A program made the position numbers and the translations under genes. Under the pieces are notes generated by a model. That model did not search any database, was not told where the DNA came from, and saw only the letters and a list, made by a program, of their open reading frames with translations. Below are positions 36,317-44,866 of a DNA stretch of 64,000 nucleotides, piece by piece (position 1 is the first letter of the stretch; the number at the start of each line of letters is the position of its first letter). Source of the stretch: Thermomicrobium sp. CFH 73360. Its GTDB lineage: Bacteria > Chloroflexota > Chloroflexia > Thermomicrobiales > Thermomicrobiaceae. The DNA lies in contig NZ_JAMSLS010000001.1 in the NCBI RefSeq assembly GCF_023806465.1, positions 686,636 through 750,635 of the forward strand, in the 5' to 3' direction.

Positions 36317-37903
36317 ATGGGAAACAGACGGGAACGTCAGCCCGCAACGCAATCCCCTCCCTACCGGAAGCGACAGCAGAGTGCGAACGTAGCGTTCGCA
36401 GTCATTCTCCTGGGGCTCCTCGTGGAGACGCTCGTCCTCTACGGTCCCACGCTTCGCTTCAGTTTCTTGCTGGACGACAGTTATGACCTCATTGTTGTAC
36501 GGCAGACAAGCTACCAGGAGCTCCTCTTACGGCCACTTCCAGGCTTCAGCTACTACCGGCCGCTGACCTTCATACTTTACAAGTTCATCCACGATCTCTG
36601 GGACGGAACAGAACCCTCGCACTATCACCTCTTCTCGATCTTGCTCCACGCGTTGAACGCGCTCCTGCTCGCGCTGCTCGTTCGACGAGTCGCCGGAATC
36701 GTCGCTGCAGCGCTCTCGGCTTCGCTGTTCATCGCCTTTCCGTTCGCTTATCAGGCGGTGCAGATCGTCTGCTCCCTTCCTCATCTCCTCGTCACTACTG
36801 CACTGCTTGGCATGCTGGTTCTCTGGGAACTGGGAACGGAAGAACTTGGCCATACTGGGCGACTCTTGCGCTGCACAGCAATCACCGCGGCGCTCGCTGC
36901 ACCAGGTTTTCATGAAACGGGTGTCCTCAGTGGAACGTTGTTGGTTGCGTGGTCCATATGGAGATCACACGCGGGTTGGCGACGCGCCCTTCAAAGAAAC
37001 AGCGGTTGGCTCATCCCGGCCCTCTTTGGGAACGGCACGTATCTTGCCCTCTGGTTCTGGGGATTCGACAAGCCAGGGTCGAGGCCGGTCACGCTGCTGG
37101 ATCGCCTCGAGAATCTGGGTTTTTGGTCGCAGGCGGTGGCCTACCCTCTGACTCGGCAGTTGACGACACTTCTCGACACCGGCTGGCTCGCGCGGCATTC
37201 TTGGCAGGCCGTCATCGGCACCGCACTCGTCGGTGGGACTGTCGCGCTCATCTTCCACACACTCGGCACCCAACTCCGGCTTGCGCTTGGAACGCTCGGG
37301 TTGAGTCTCCTCACCTTCTTGCCCGCAATACTGTTCCTCCCATATCACGGGTACGTCGAGGATGGCCCACGCTTGCTCTATCCCGCGGCGCCAGGAATTG
37401 CCGCGTTCTGGGGCCTGCTTCCACGTGCCGGCTGGCACTGGCGGCAAGGGCGCTGGCTCGGTGCGATGTTGGGGATGTTAGTCATCGTCATCACATTGAC
37501 CCAGAGCATCGCTTTTCTCGAGCGGCGTACCGAACTCGGACTGTTGGCCAGCCACGCCCAAGAGGCGGTCGTTGCCACAGCACGTGCCAACCCACATTGG
37601 CCACTGGCCGTCGTTCATGCTCCAGCCTGGCTGGCACTGCACCACTACGAGTACCCGTTGGGCCATTTCGGGATGAATGCTCAGCCAGAATATCTCGGCT
37701 TCGATGCTCTCCTAGAGGCGCGCCTCGGCTGGCGACAACCAGTCCAGTCGCTGGTGATCGGGCCACCGCCCGACCAAGGGTGGTACACCATCGGCCCGCA
37801 CGGCCGCCCCGGAAACCAAGCCCAACTCGACGCGCTCCGCTTGAGCGGCTGGGTGATCTGCGACATCCAGCCACGCAAGCTCTCAGAGCGTCGTACTCTG
37901 TAG
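36317..37903 (+). CDS. Polytopic membrane protein resembling GT-C glycosyltransferases
   Basis: The ~528-residue protein has a short basic N-terminus and about ten to eleven membrane helices. The first external loop contains FLLDDSYDLI, an acidic pair in the place where GT-C enzymes bind metal and lipid-phosphate sugar, followed by YYRPLTFILYKFIHD, common in bacterial PMT/TPR-linked membrane glycosyltransferases. The C-terminal ~130 residues are soluble. The ATG at 36317 is chosen because it just precedes the first helix; the ribosome site is weak. A sugar-transfer role is probable but the substrate is not readable. Confidence 0.65.
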   Translation: MGNRRERQPATQSPPYRKRQQSANVAFAVILLGLLVETLVLYGPTLRFSFLLDDSYDLIVVRQTSYQELLLRPLPGFSYYRPLTFILYKFIHDLWDGTEPSHYHLFSILLHALNALLLALLVRRVAGIVAAALSASLFIAFPFAYQAVQIVCSLPHLLVTTALLGMLVLWELGTEELGHTGRLLRCTAITAALAAPGFHETGVLSGTLLVAWSIWRSHAGWRRALQRNSGWLIPALFGNGTYLALWFWGFDKPGSRPVTLLDRLENLGFWSQAVAYPLTRQLTTLLDTGWLARHSWQAVIGTALVGGTVALIFHTLGTQLRLALGTLGLSLLTFLPAILFLPYHGYVEDGPRLLYPAAPGIAAFWGLLPRAGWHWRQGRWLGAMLGMLVIVITLTQSIAFLERRTELGLLASHAQEAVVATARANPHWPLAVVHAPAWLALHHYEYPLGHFGMNAQPEYLGFDALLEARLGWRQPVQSLVIGPPPDQGWYTIGPHGRPGNQAQLDALRLSGWVICDIQPRKLSERRTL

Positions 37904-38098
37904 TGACCTCGTCCTCAGGCATCCTCCTTCATCGCTGACTGATGGAAGCGATAACGCACCCGTGAACAGGACGAAATGGTGGTGTTTTCTCGTTGATACA
38001 CCCACGATATCATCTCAGCAGCCGCGTTCTCAGCTGTGCTGAGCAGCGTTCATGGATCGATTGATGCCAATCCGACCGCGGGATACGGAGGATGGCGA

Positions 38099-40837
38099 GT
38101 GCAGGAAGCGCGCGAGAATGGTCATCCGTTGCAGGACTCAAGTGGTCCTCGGAGTCAGCCCATCATGGAGGAGCAAGCACAAGGAAAAGCACCTACTCCC
38201 CTGACCCTGATAACGAAGCTCGCCACGCTCTTGAACCGGGCAACCGATTTTCGGACGGCACTGCAGGAGATCTTGCCCTTAGTCCTCAACATAGTAGGCT
38301 CGACAGCCGGCTGGATCACACTCCGTCGGGAAGAGTCGTTCGAACTGGTTGCAGCACATGGCTTACCACCAGGGCTTGCCGCGAACAACATGAGTATGTT
38401 GCGCTGGTCTCCCTGCCGCTGTCAGCGCCTGGCATTGACCGGTGACCTTGCGACCACCGCTGAGATCATCAACTGCGAACGACTGGCACGGCTTCGTGAG
38501 CAGGCTGAAAACCCGGAAAAGGCAAGACAGCTCACGGGTGGGCTTCACTGGCACCTCTCCGTGCCGCTACGGACCCCAAGTGGGAACGTCATCGGAATTC
38601 TCAACCTCAATCGGCTGATCCCTGATCCACTCGACAGCGAGACCAAGCTTTTTCTGGATCTTTTGGGAGAACTCTTGGCAAGTGCCATCGAACGGGACGA
38701 ACTAGCCACGGAACTTCGACGGCTTCGATCCGAAGAACGGGAACGAGCAACGGCACTCGCCCATAGGCTTGTTGGACAGGAGCGATTGTCCGACGTTGCC
38801 GAGTCGATCTTTACGATGCTTGAGCCCGTTCTCCAGCCCGATGCAATGAGCCTGCTTGTTGTCGATCCCTCTGAGCAGTACCTCGTCCTGCGTGCTGGAC
38901 GCGGCTGGTCAGCTCAGTGGGTGGGGCGAATATGGCTTCCGCTCAATCCTCCAACGCACAACGCGCCAGCCTGGGCACTCCAGACGGGCCATCCCTTGAG
39001 TGTTCGACTTGACCAGCTTGGACACCCATTCCACGTCCCTCATCCCGTACTCGCAGCGGGTGTCCGCTTTTCAGCCTTCTTTCCGCTGCTCGCCAACGAA
39101 CGCCCGGTCGGCATTCTGGTAGCAAACTATTTCACTGCTCGGGAACTCAGTGAGGATCAGATTCGTTTCGCGAAGCTCCTCGCTGAGATCGGAGCAGTCG
39201 CCGTCGCGCGCGTGCGGGAACGAGAGCGGAATGATGAACTCCTGAGTGAACTTCCGATTGGCCTTTTCCAGCTCAATGCAGCGGGCCAGATCATTCAGGC
39301 CAACCGAGCATTCGCACGCCTTCTTGGTTGGACAAGCCCCGAGAATGTTGTTGGGCGGCCTCTAGCCGATTTCTTCCTAGAACGGGTCGAGGCGTCTCGT
39401 CTCTGGAGCGCGGTGCGACGCGGTGATGCGATCGCCGGCACAGAGTGTCGCTGGCGGAAACACGACGGTGCAGTCTTCTGGGTGCGTCTCTCGGCACGAA
39501 CCCAACGCACTCCTGATGGCCACGTAGTTCTGGTCGAAGGAACAGCCGAGGACATCAGTGAGCGCAAGCAAATCGAGGAGCATCTTGTCTACCTTGCACG
39601 CCACGACAGTCTCACCGGTATTGCGAATCGTTACGCGCTGATCGAGGCCTTGAGAGACGCACTGGCGCGCGCCTCGCGGAACCAGCGGAGCGGTGCTCTG
39701 CTGCTACTCGATCTCGACAAATTCAAGCTCGTCAACGACCAACTTGGCCACGCCAAAGGCGATGCTGTCCTGCGCTCCGTAGCCATGCGTTTGAGTCGGG
39801 CTGTGCGGACGAGCGAACTCGTCGCACGGCTTGGCGGTGACGAGTTCGCAGTCTTGCTCTTTCCTGTCACGCGCGAAGCTGCGGAAGGCGTGGCCCAGCG
39901 TCTGCTTACTGCAATTGGAGAAATCACAGTAGCGCTCCCAGAACGCGTAATGCGACTGAAGGCAAGCTGCGGCATCGCTCTCTTTCCGGAACACGGGACC
40001 ACTGTTGAAGAACTCCTCATCGCAGCCGATCGTGCACTCTACACGGCCAAATATCAGGGCGGCTCTCGGTTTGCGACCTATGCCATCAGGCATTCGCAGA
40101 CTGATCCGTCCTCAGTGACTGCCTATGCCGATCATCTCGAGGCAGCACTCGCGAACGACACCTTTTGCCTCTTGTCTCAACCGATCCTTGACCTCCGGAG
40201 CGGTTTGGTTTCCGGACACGAGTTATTGCTCCGCCTCCGCGAGGGCAATCGTCTCATCGATCCAAGCGGTTTCCTACCGATTGCGGAGCGGCTCGGATTG
40301 GTCCCGAGGATCGATCTGTGGGTTGTCGAGCGTGCCGCTCAGCTCGCACGGGCGTCGGGGCAGCGCATCCATGTCAATCTCTCAGCGCAGACGCTTCACG
40401 ATGCACAAGCGCTGCGCACTCTTGAGACAATCTTCGAGCAGCAGGCGACTCCTGCCGGCAAAGTGGTCCTTGAGTTGACGGAAACGGTCGCCATCGCCGA
40501 TTTCGCATGGATGCGCGAGCAACTGCAGCGACTACGGAACCACGGTTGCCTCTTGGCCATCGATGACTTTGGCGTTGGCTACTCGTCACTCTACCAACTT
40601 CGCTCATTCCCAGTGGACTTTTTGAAGATCGACGGAAGTTTTGTGGCGGATCTCCTCGATGATCCTGTCAACCAGAGCATCGTACATGCGATCGTCGAGC
40701 TGGCTCGGGCGTTAGGTGCCGAGACAATCGCCGAGTGGGTGGAGCGCGAGTCACTGCTCGACGAACTCCGTACTCTCGGCGTCGACTACGCCCAAGGCTA
40801 TGCTACCGGACGTCCCCAGCTGGTCGAAGAATTCTGA
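38099..40837 (+). CDS. Cyclic-di-GMP signalling protein: GAF-GAF-PAS-GGDEF-EAL
   Basis: The ~912-residue protein has two GAF domains (about 30-190 and 220-375), a PAS domain with PAC (about 380-490), a GGDEF domain (about 500-660) and an EAL domain (about 670-905). The diguanylate cyclase motif GGDEF is intact, but the inhibitory site five residues upstream reads RTSE instead of RxxD. EAL catalytic positions appear intact: HELLLR, HVNLS, LELTET, IDDFGVGYSS, KIDGSFV and AQGY. It may therefore both make and break c-di-GMP under sensory control. It has no membrane segment. A GTG at 38036 is possible; GGAGG favours the GTG at 38099. Confidence 0.93.
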   Translation: MQEARENGHPLQDSSGPRSQPIMEEQAQGKAPTPLTLITKLATLLNRATDFRTALQEILPLVLNIVGSTAGWITLRREESFELVAAHGLPPGLAANNMSMLRWSPCRCQRLALTGDLATTAEIINCERLARLREQAENPEKARQLTGGLHWHLSVPLRTPSGNVIGILNLNRLIPDPLDSETKLFLDLLGELLASAIERDELATELRRLRSEERERATALAHRLVGQERLSDVAESIFTMLEPVLQPDAMSLLVVDPSEQYLVLRAGRGWSAQWVGRIWLPLNPPTHNAPAWALQTGHPLSVRLDQLGHPFHVPHPVLAAGVRFSAFFPLLANERPVGILVANYFTARELSEDQIRFAKLLAEIGAVAVARVRERERNDELLSELPIGLFQLNAAGQIIQANRAFARLLGWTSPENVVGRPLADFFLERVEASRLWSAVRRGDAIAGTECRWRKHDGAVFWVRLSARTQRTPDGHVVLVEGTAEDISERKQIEEHLVYLARHDSLTGIANRYALIEALRDALARASRNQRSGALLLLDLDKFKLVNDQLGHAKGDAVLRSVAMRLSRAVRTSELVARLGGDEFAVLLFPVTREAAEGVAQRLLTAIGEITVALPERVMRLKASCGIALFPEHGTTVEELLIAADRALYTAKYQGGSRFATYAIRHSQTDPSSVTAYADHLEAALANDTFCLLSQPILDLRSGLVSGHELLLRLREGNRLIDPSGFLPIAERLGLVPRIDLWVVERAAQLARASGQRIHVNLSAQTLHDAQALRTLETIFEQQATPAGKVVLELTETVAIADFAWMREQLQRLRNHGCLLAIDDFGVGYSSLYQLRSFPVDFLKIDGSFVADLLDDPVNQSIVHAIVELARALGAETIAEWVERESLLDELRTLGVDYAQGYATGRPQLVEEF

Positions 40838-40893
40838 CTCGGTCAGACATACACTCTTGCAGAGCACTGTGTGGCACACAAGAGGGGGCGTCA

Positions 40894-41604
40894 ATGGCAG
40901 AGGAACGTCCGGTCGCGTTCGTGACAGGTGGCACGGGGCAGGTTGGCTCCGTTGTCGTGCGCTGGTTCGCTGAGCGTGGCGTACGGCTGTTCGTCCCGTA
41001 TCGTTCTTCCGAACGTTGGCAGCATCTCCGCGAGACACTTGGAGAACTCGCGAATGCCGTAGAGGGAATGCAGGTTGATCTGGCCACCCCTGCGGGAAGT
41101 GAGCAGGCCGTGACTGCTACGTTTGATCAGTACGGGCGCCTGGACTGGGTACTCTGCCTCGCTGGAGGATTCCAACCTGGCCGGATTGCCGACACGACTC
41201 CCGAACTCTGGCAGGAACTCCTGAGCCTCAACCTCTGGCCAACCGCTCATGTTCTGCGAGCTGTCGTGCCCCGCCTGCTCGCGCAAGGAACCGGACGAAT
41301 CGTGACTGTTGGGGCACGAGCCGCTCTCGATCCTGGAGCCGGGGCAGTTGCCTACGCCGTGGCGAAACATGCAGTGATCACACTCACGTTGGCAGTTGCG
41401 CGTGAACTCCGCGGCACCGGCGTCACGGCAAATTGCATTGCACCAGCGACGATCGACACACCGGCCAATCGTGCCGCTATGCCAACGGCTGACTACACGA
41501 AGTGGGTTCGTCCCGAACAAGTCGCTGCGCTGCTCTGGTACCTCTGCTCACCGGACGCGGCAGCACTGAATGGAGCCGTGATCCCGATCGTCGGCGGACA
41601 ATAA
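40894..41604 (+). CDS. Short-chain dehydrogenase/reductase
   Basis: This 236-residue SDR has the NAD(P)-binding TGGTGQVG motif at residues 11-18, the catalytic YxxxK (YAVAKHA), and the C-terminal GAVIPIVGG typical of classical SDRs. A Ser of the triad is replaced or shifted (VGARAAL). The ATG at 40894 follows AGAGGGGG. It ends 3 bp from the convergent protease gene. The substrate is unknown. Confidence 0.9.
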   Translation: MAEERPVAFVTGGTGQVGSVVVRWFAERGVRLFVPYRSSERWQHLRETLGELANAVEGMQVDLATPAGSEQAVTATFDQYGRLDWVLCLAGGFQPGRIADTTPELWQELLSLNLWPTAHVLRAVVPRLLAQGTGRIVTVGARAALDPGAGAVAYAVAKHAVITLTLAVARELRGTGVTANCIAPATIDTPANRAAMPTADYTKWVRPEQVAALLWYLCSPDAAALNGAVIPIVGGQ

Positions 41605-41607
41605 CGG

Positions 41608-43317
41608 CTACCACGCACTCCACGCATGCGTCGGCATGTCACCGCGTGGCTGACCATCCCATGTGGCACCGTAGAGATGCCAGCGGAAAGCTTCGACGAG
41701 CGAACGGAGGGTACGGGTAATCTCTTCGGGAACCGGCTGTCCCTCCGGTGAGAACCATGGGCCAACCGGCTCTGGCGGGAGCACAGTGGTGGCGTGTGTC
41801 GGCACCTCGGAGTGTGGCACACCATCCCAGCTGATCCCGTAGAGATGCCACCGGAAGGCCTCCACGAGTGCGCGGAGCGTCGCTTCGGTCGCCTGCCGAT
41901 CAAAACCGTTCTCGGTCACCAGCACCGGCACTGGCTCACCCGGTTGGAGTTCAGGAGCATGCGTCGGCAGATCGCCACGGTGATCGACACCGTCCCAACT
42001 CATGCCGTAGAGATGCCAGCGGAACGCCTCGACAAGGGCGCGAGCTGTGGCGTTAATCGCCTCGGCTCTCGGTCGCCCACGACTGTCGAACCACGGTCCA
42101 TCGGCCAGATCCCAGCTCGCAACCACGTCCCAGATGGTGCGGAGTTCGCGCCCATCCACGTCACGCGCAATCGCCTCGATGAGATGGTTCCCTGGATCAA
42201 GGTGTGCCGTGAATGTCACTGTCGGCCCCGTCCCGCGAGCCTCCTGCCCGGCGACCCGCACAATGAGTTCGGCGATCGGCCGGTCAGACACAACGGTTGC
42301 ACTGACCTGAACCGGTCCAGGCAAAACGGTTGACCAACGCGCTGGCTGCACCGCCACGAAGGCTAGCGAAACTGGTGTTCCCGGTGTCGGCGTCGGCCGT
42401 GGTGTCGGAGTCGGTTGCGGAGTAGGAGCAGGCAACGGAGTCACCTGCAGACGACAGCCTGCGTCGGCACAAAAGTCCTCGACAAAGCCGATGACGTCAG
42501 TGGTCACCCGACGAGCGACGTTGGCAAGCGTGGACTCAAACGAGATAACTCCGAAGACCGCGAGGTGGTCGGTCGTCAAAAGCGGCCCACCGCTCATCCC
42601 TTCGGTCAGGTCGGCTTGCAATGCCAAGAGATCTGCGCTGATGTCCAGGAAACCACTTGCCGATGCGTGCCACTGCGTCCCAAACGGCTTGTCACCAGGA
42701 TAGCCAGCGGCGACGAAAGAGAAGGACGGGTCGGTGAGTGCGGCATCACTCGGAGCCGCAAGGGCAAGCGATCCCGCTTCCGTTCCGAGAGGATCAGCGA
42801 GGAGCACCAGCCCAAAGTCAAACTCGGGCATCTCCCCCTGCTCTGCCCAACCGCGCGGGACGACAACATCGACGGCCTCGGTCATTCCGTAGGGAGTGAC
42901 AACCCTCCCACTCTGCCGGTCCGCACCGGGAACAACGATGAGGCTCTTAACCCACCCGCCGTATGCAGCTTGATACAGGCAGTGCGCAGCAGTCAGGACA
43001 ACGTTCGTGCTGATAAGAACTCCAGAGCAGGAAAACAGCGTGCCATCAACAAACTCGCCGACCAGGAGCGTCACAGCGGAGGCAGGTACGCTCGTCGTCG
43101 GTGTGACGCGTCTCCGCTCGTCTGGTGGAAAGATTCGTTGGTAAGTGAAGTCGTTGTTGGCCTGCTCGAGGAGATTGGCTGAGAACAGCTGCACTGGCGT
43201 CGTCAATTGATGGCGGATGTATGAGGCTGGGTCTGCAGCAACGGGGTGCGGGACCAGCAACACCCCTAACAACGAGAAGGCAAGGAGGAGCCCCGACCAG
43301 CCGACGCTTGACTTCAT
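41608..43317 (-). CDS. Secreted trypsin-like serine protease with three WHLYG repeats
   Basis: The 569-residue protein has a signal peptide (about 1-28). The trypsin-like domain carries His112 (TAAHC), Asp167 (EFDFGL) and Ser242 (GMSGGP). A Pro/Thr linker (about 294-314) and an Ig-like region (about 316-400) follow. Then come three tandem repeats, each holding LVEAFRWHLYG and (S/T)WDG...PTHA, at residues 428, 484 and 540, with a period of exactly 56 residues (168 bp). The first and third also share GPWF. I do not recognise the repeat family. The frame opens at 43632, but the ATG at 43317 follows AAGGGGG and begins the signal peptide. A palindrome (CATGTC-G-GACATG) lies upstream at 43358-43370. 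Confidence 0.88.
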   Translation of the reverse strand: MKSSVGWSGLLLAFSLLGVLLVPHPVAADPASYIRHQLTTPVQLFSANLLEQANNDFTYQRIFPPDERRRVTPTTSVPASAVTLLVGEFVDGTLFSCSGVLISTNVVLTAAHCLYQAAYGGWVKSLIVVPGADRQSGRVVTPYGMTEAVDVVVPRGWAEQGEMPEFDFGLVLLADPLGTEAGSLALAAPSDAALTDPSFSFVAAGYPGDKPFGTQWHASASGFLDISADLLALQADLTEGMSGGPLLTTDHLAVFGVISFESTLANVARRVTTDVIGFVEDFCADAGCRLQVTPLPAPTPQPTPTPRPTPTPGTPVSLAFVAVQPARWSTVLPGPVQVSATVVSDRPIAELIVRVAGQEARGTGPTVTFTAHLDPGNHLIEAIARDVDGRELRTIWDVVASWDLADGPWFDSRGRPRAEAINATARALVEAFRWHLYGMSWDGVDHRGDLPTHAPELQPGEPVPVLVTENGFDRQATEATLRALVEAFRWHLYGISWDGVPHSEVPTHATTVLPPEPVGPWFSPEGQPVPEEITRTLRSLVEAFRWHLYGATWDGQPRGDMPTHAWSAW

Positions 43318-43357
43318 GCCGATTCCCCCTTGACGCAGCGCCGTGCGCCTCACTGTA

Positions 43358-43370
43358 CATGTCGGACATG
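43358..43370. promoter_or_regulatory. Palindrome between divergent protease and deacetylase genes
   Basis: CATGTC and GACATG flank a single G. It sits ~40 bp upstream of the protease start and ~90 bp upstream of the deacetylase start, a plausible operator position; no regulator is known. Confidence 0.3.
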
Positions 43371-43457
43371 GTGAAGACAAGCAAGAGAGTATCCTAAGGC
43401 GGCGGTGTGGGGTGATTTGCGCACCGTTCCAACATCCTATTGGGAGGTGAGGCACTC

Positions 43458-44204
43458 GTGCAGGACGAGCGACGAGCGCTGGTGATCGTAGCCCATCCGG
43501 ATGACATGGAAATCGGCTGTGGCGGGACGGTTGCCTGGTGGGTCGATGAAGGCTGGACAGTTGACCTGGTTGTGGTGACCGAGGGTGGGAGTGGTGGCCC
43601 GGATGACGCCGAGGATGCCAGTCCCGAGGCACGGCGACGGATCAGTGAGATTCGGAAAGCGGAACAGCGCGAAGGAGCACGCATTCTCGGTGTGCGGACT
43701 GTCGAGTTTCTTGACTATCCTGATGGGTGCGTTGAGCCAACGTTAGGACTCCGCCGTGATCTTGTCCGCGTTCTTCGGAAGTATCGGCCACAGGTCCTGG
43801 TCATCCCTTCACCGGATCGAAGCTGGTCACCAGCGTACCAGGTTGGTCGTTATCACCCGGACCACCTAGCGGTGGGACAGGCAGCATTGGCGGCCGTCTA
43901 TCCAGCCGCGGGCAATGCCTGGGACTTTCCGGAACTTCTGGAGGAGAGATTGCGTCCTCATCAGGTACAGGAGATCTACGTCATCAATGCGCCAGTCCTC
44001 AACCATGCAGTGGACATTACAACTACGTTAGACCGCAAGCTGGCCGCACTGAAAGCACATCGGAGCCAGTTCGGCGATCGCTTCGCGCTGCTCGAGCGCT
44101 GGCTACGGCAAGCAGCGATGGAGCGAGGGGTTCGGCACGGCATGCAGTATGCAGAGGAGTTCCACCGCATCCGCGTACGCGAACCCTTTCCGTTCCGCCG
44201 GTGA
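43458..44204 (+). CDS. PIG-L/LmbE-family deacetylase
   Basis: The 248-residue protein has the zinc-binding AHPDDMEIGCGG motif (His13, Asp16) near the N-terminus and the third ligand in RYHPDHLAVG. Members remove N-acetyl groups from GlcNAc-containing molecules, for example in bacillithiol or mycothiol synthesis. No companion thiol-pathway gene is here, so the substrate is open. The frame starts at 43440; GGGAGGTGAG favours the GTG at 43458. Confidence 0.9.
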   Translation: MQDERRALVIVAHPDDMEIGCGGTVAWWVDEGWTVDLVVVTEGGSGGPDDAEDASPEARRRISEIRKAEQREGARILGVRTVEFLDYPDGCVEPTLGLRRDLVRVLRKYRPQVLVIPSPDRSWSPAYQVGRYHPDHLAVGQAALAAVYPAAGNAWDFPELLEERLRPHQVQEIYVINAPVLNHAVDITTTLDRKLAALKAHRSQFGDRFALLERWLRQAAMERGVRHGMQYAEEFHRIRVREPFPFRR

Positions 44205-44866
44205 GGCACAGTTCTGAAGAAATCGGAAAATGAGCAGCACACAGTCGACCAACCGTGCCATCTCCTTCACCTGAACGTAACCGCACGATGGCACGGTTCG
44301 TTTTCTCGGCGATCGATGCTCGGCGCTTGGCATCGGGCATGCTCACCAACTGGGTGAGGGAGGAGATGCATGGAAGCTGCAGTGATCGAGGCAAAAGATT
44401 ATCTTGTTGTCCCCTCTAGAATCGCACCAACTGCGGGATAGAAAATGGGATGGAAAGCAACATACTATTCAAACTGTGGAGTATTTAAGTAATATGATCT
44501 TTGCACCGTCGCATGCCCTTCCGCTATTCTCCTGAAGCGCCTTTTGCAACCCTTCATTGCCTGTACGTCGTCTCCTGGCACAACGGTGAAGGCGGGTAAA
44601 CAGTCTACTGTGCATGGCTCGTCTGCCCGCACAGCTGTCCTTCTCTGACTGCTGACTGCAGGAGCACTCAGGAAGCAGCAGCTTCAGCTCTGCCTTCACC
44701 TTTTGGTGAGTGGGCAAGGCACCTGCGCCTGACACGTCCTCTGGTTTGAGCAGGCACCGTCGTTGGAGTGTTGTTCTTCCCACACGTCTGCTACCGAAAT
44801 CAGCCGCAGTATGCGACACTGCTCGTGGCTTGAGGCTACCTCTTGTGGACAGGAGTGGGGGACAGA
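44205..44866. other. Gene-free gap with an AT-rich island
   Basis: About 660 bp. The part from about 44395 to 44500 is notably AT-rich for this window. No gene or RNA is recognised; a promoter for the following large gene is likely here but no consensus pair stands out. Confidence 0.5.
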
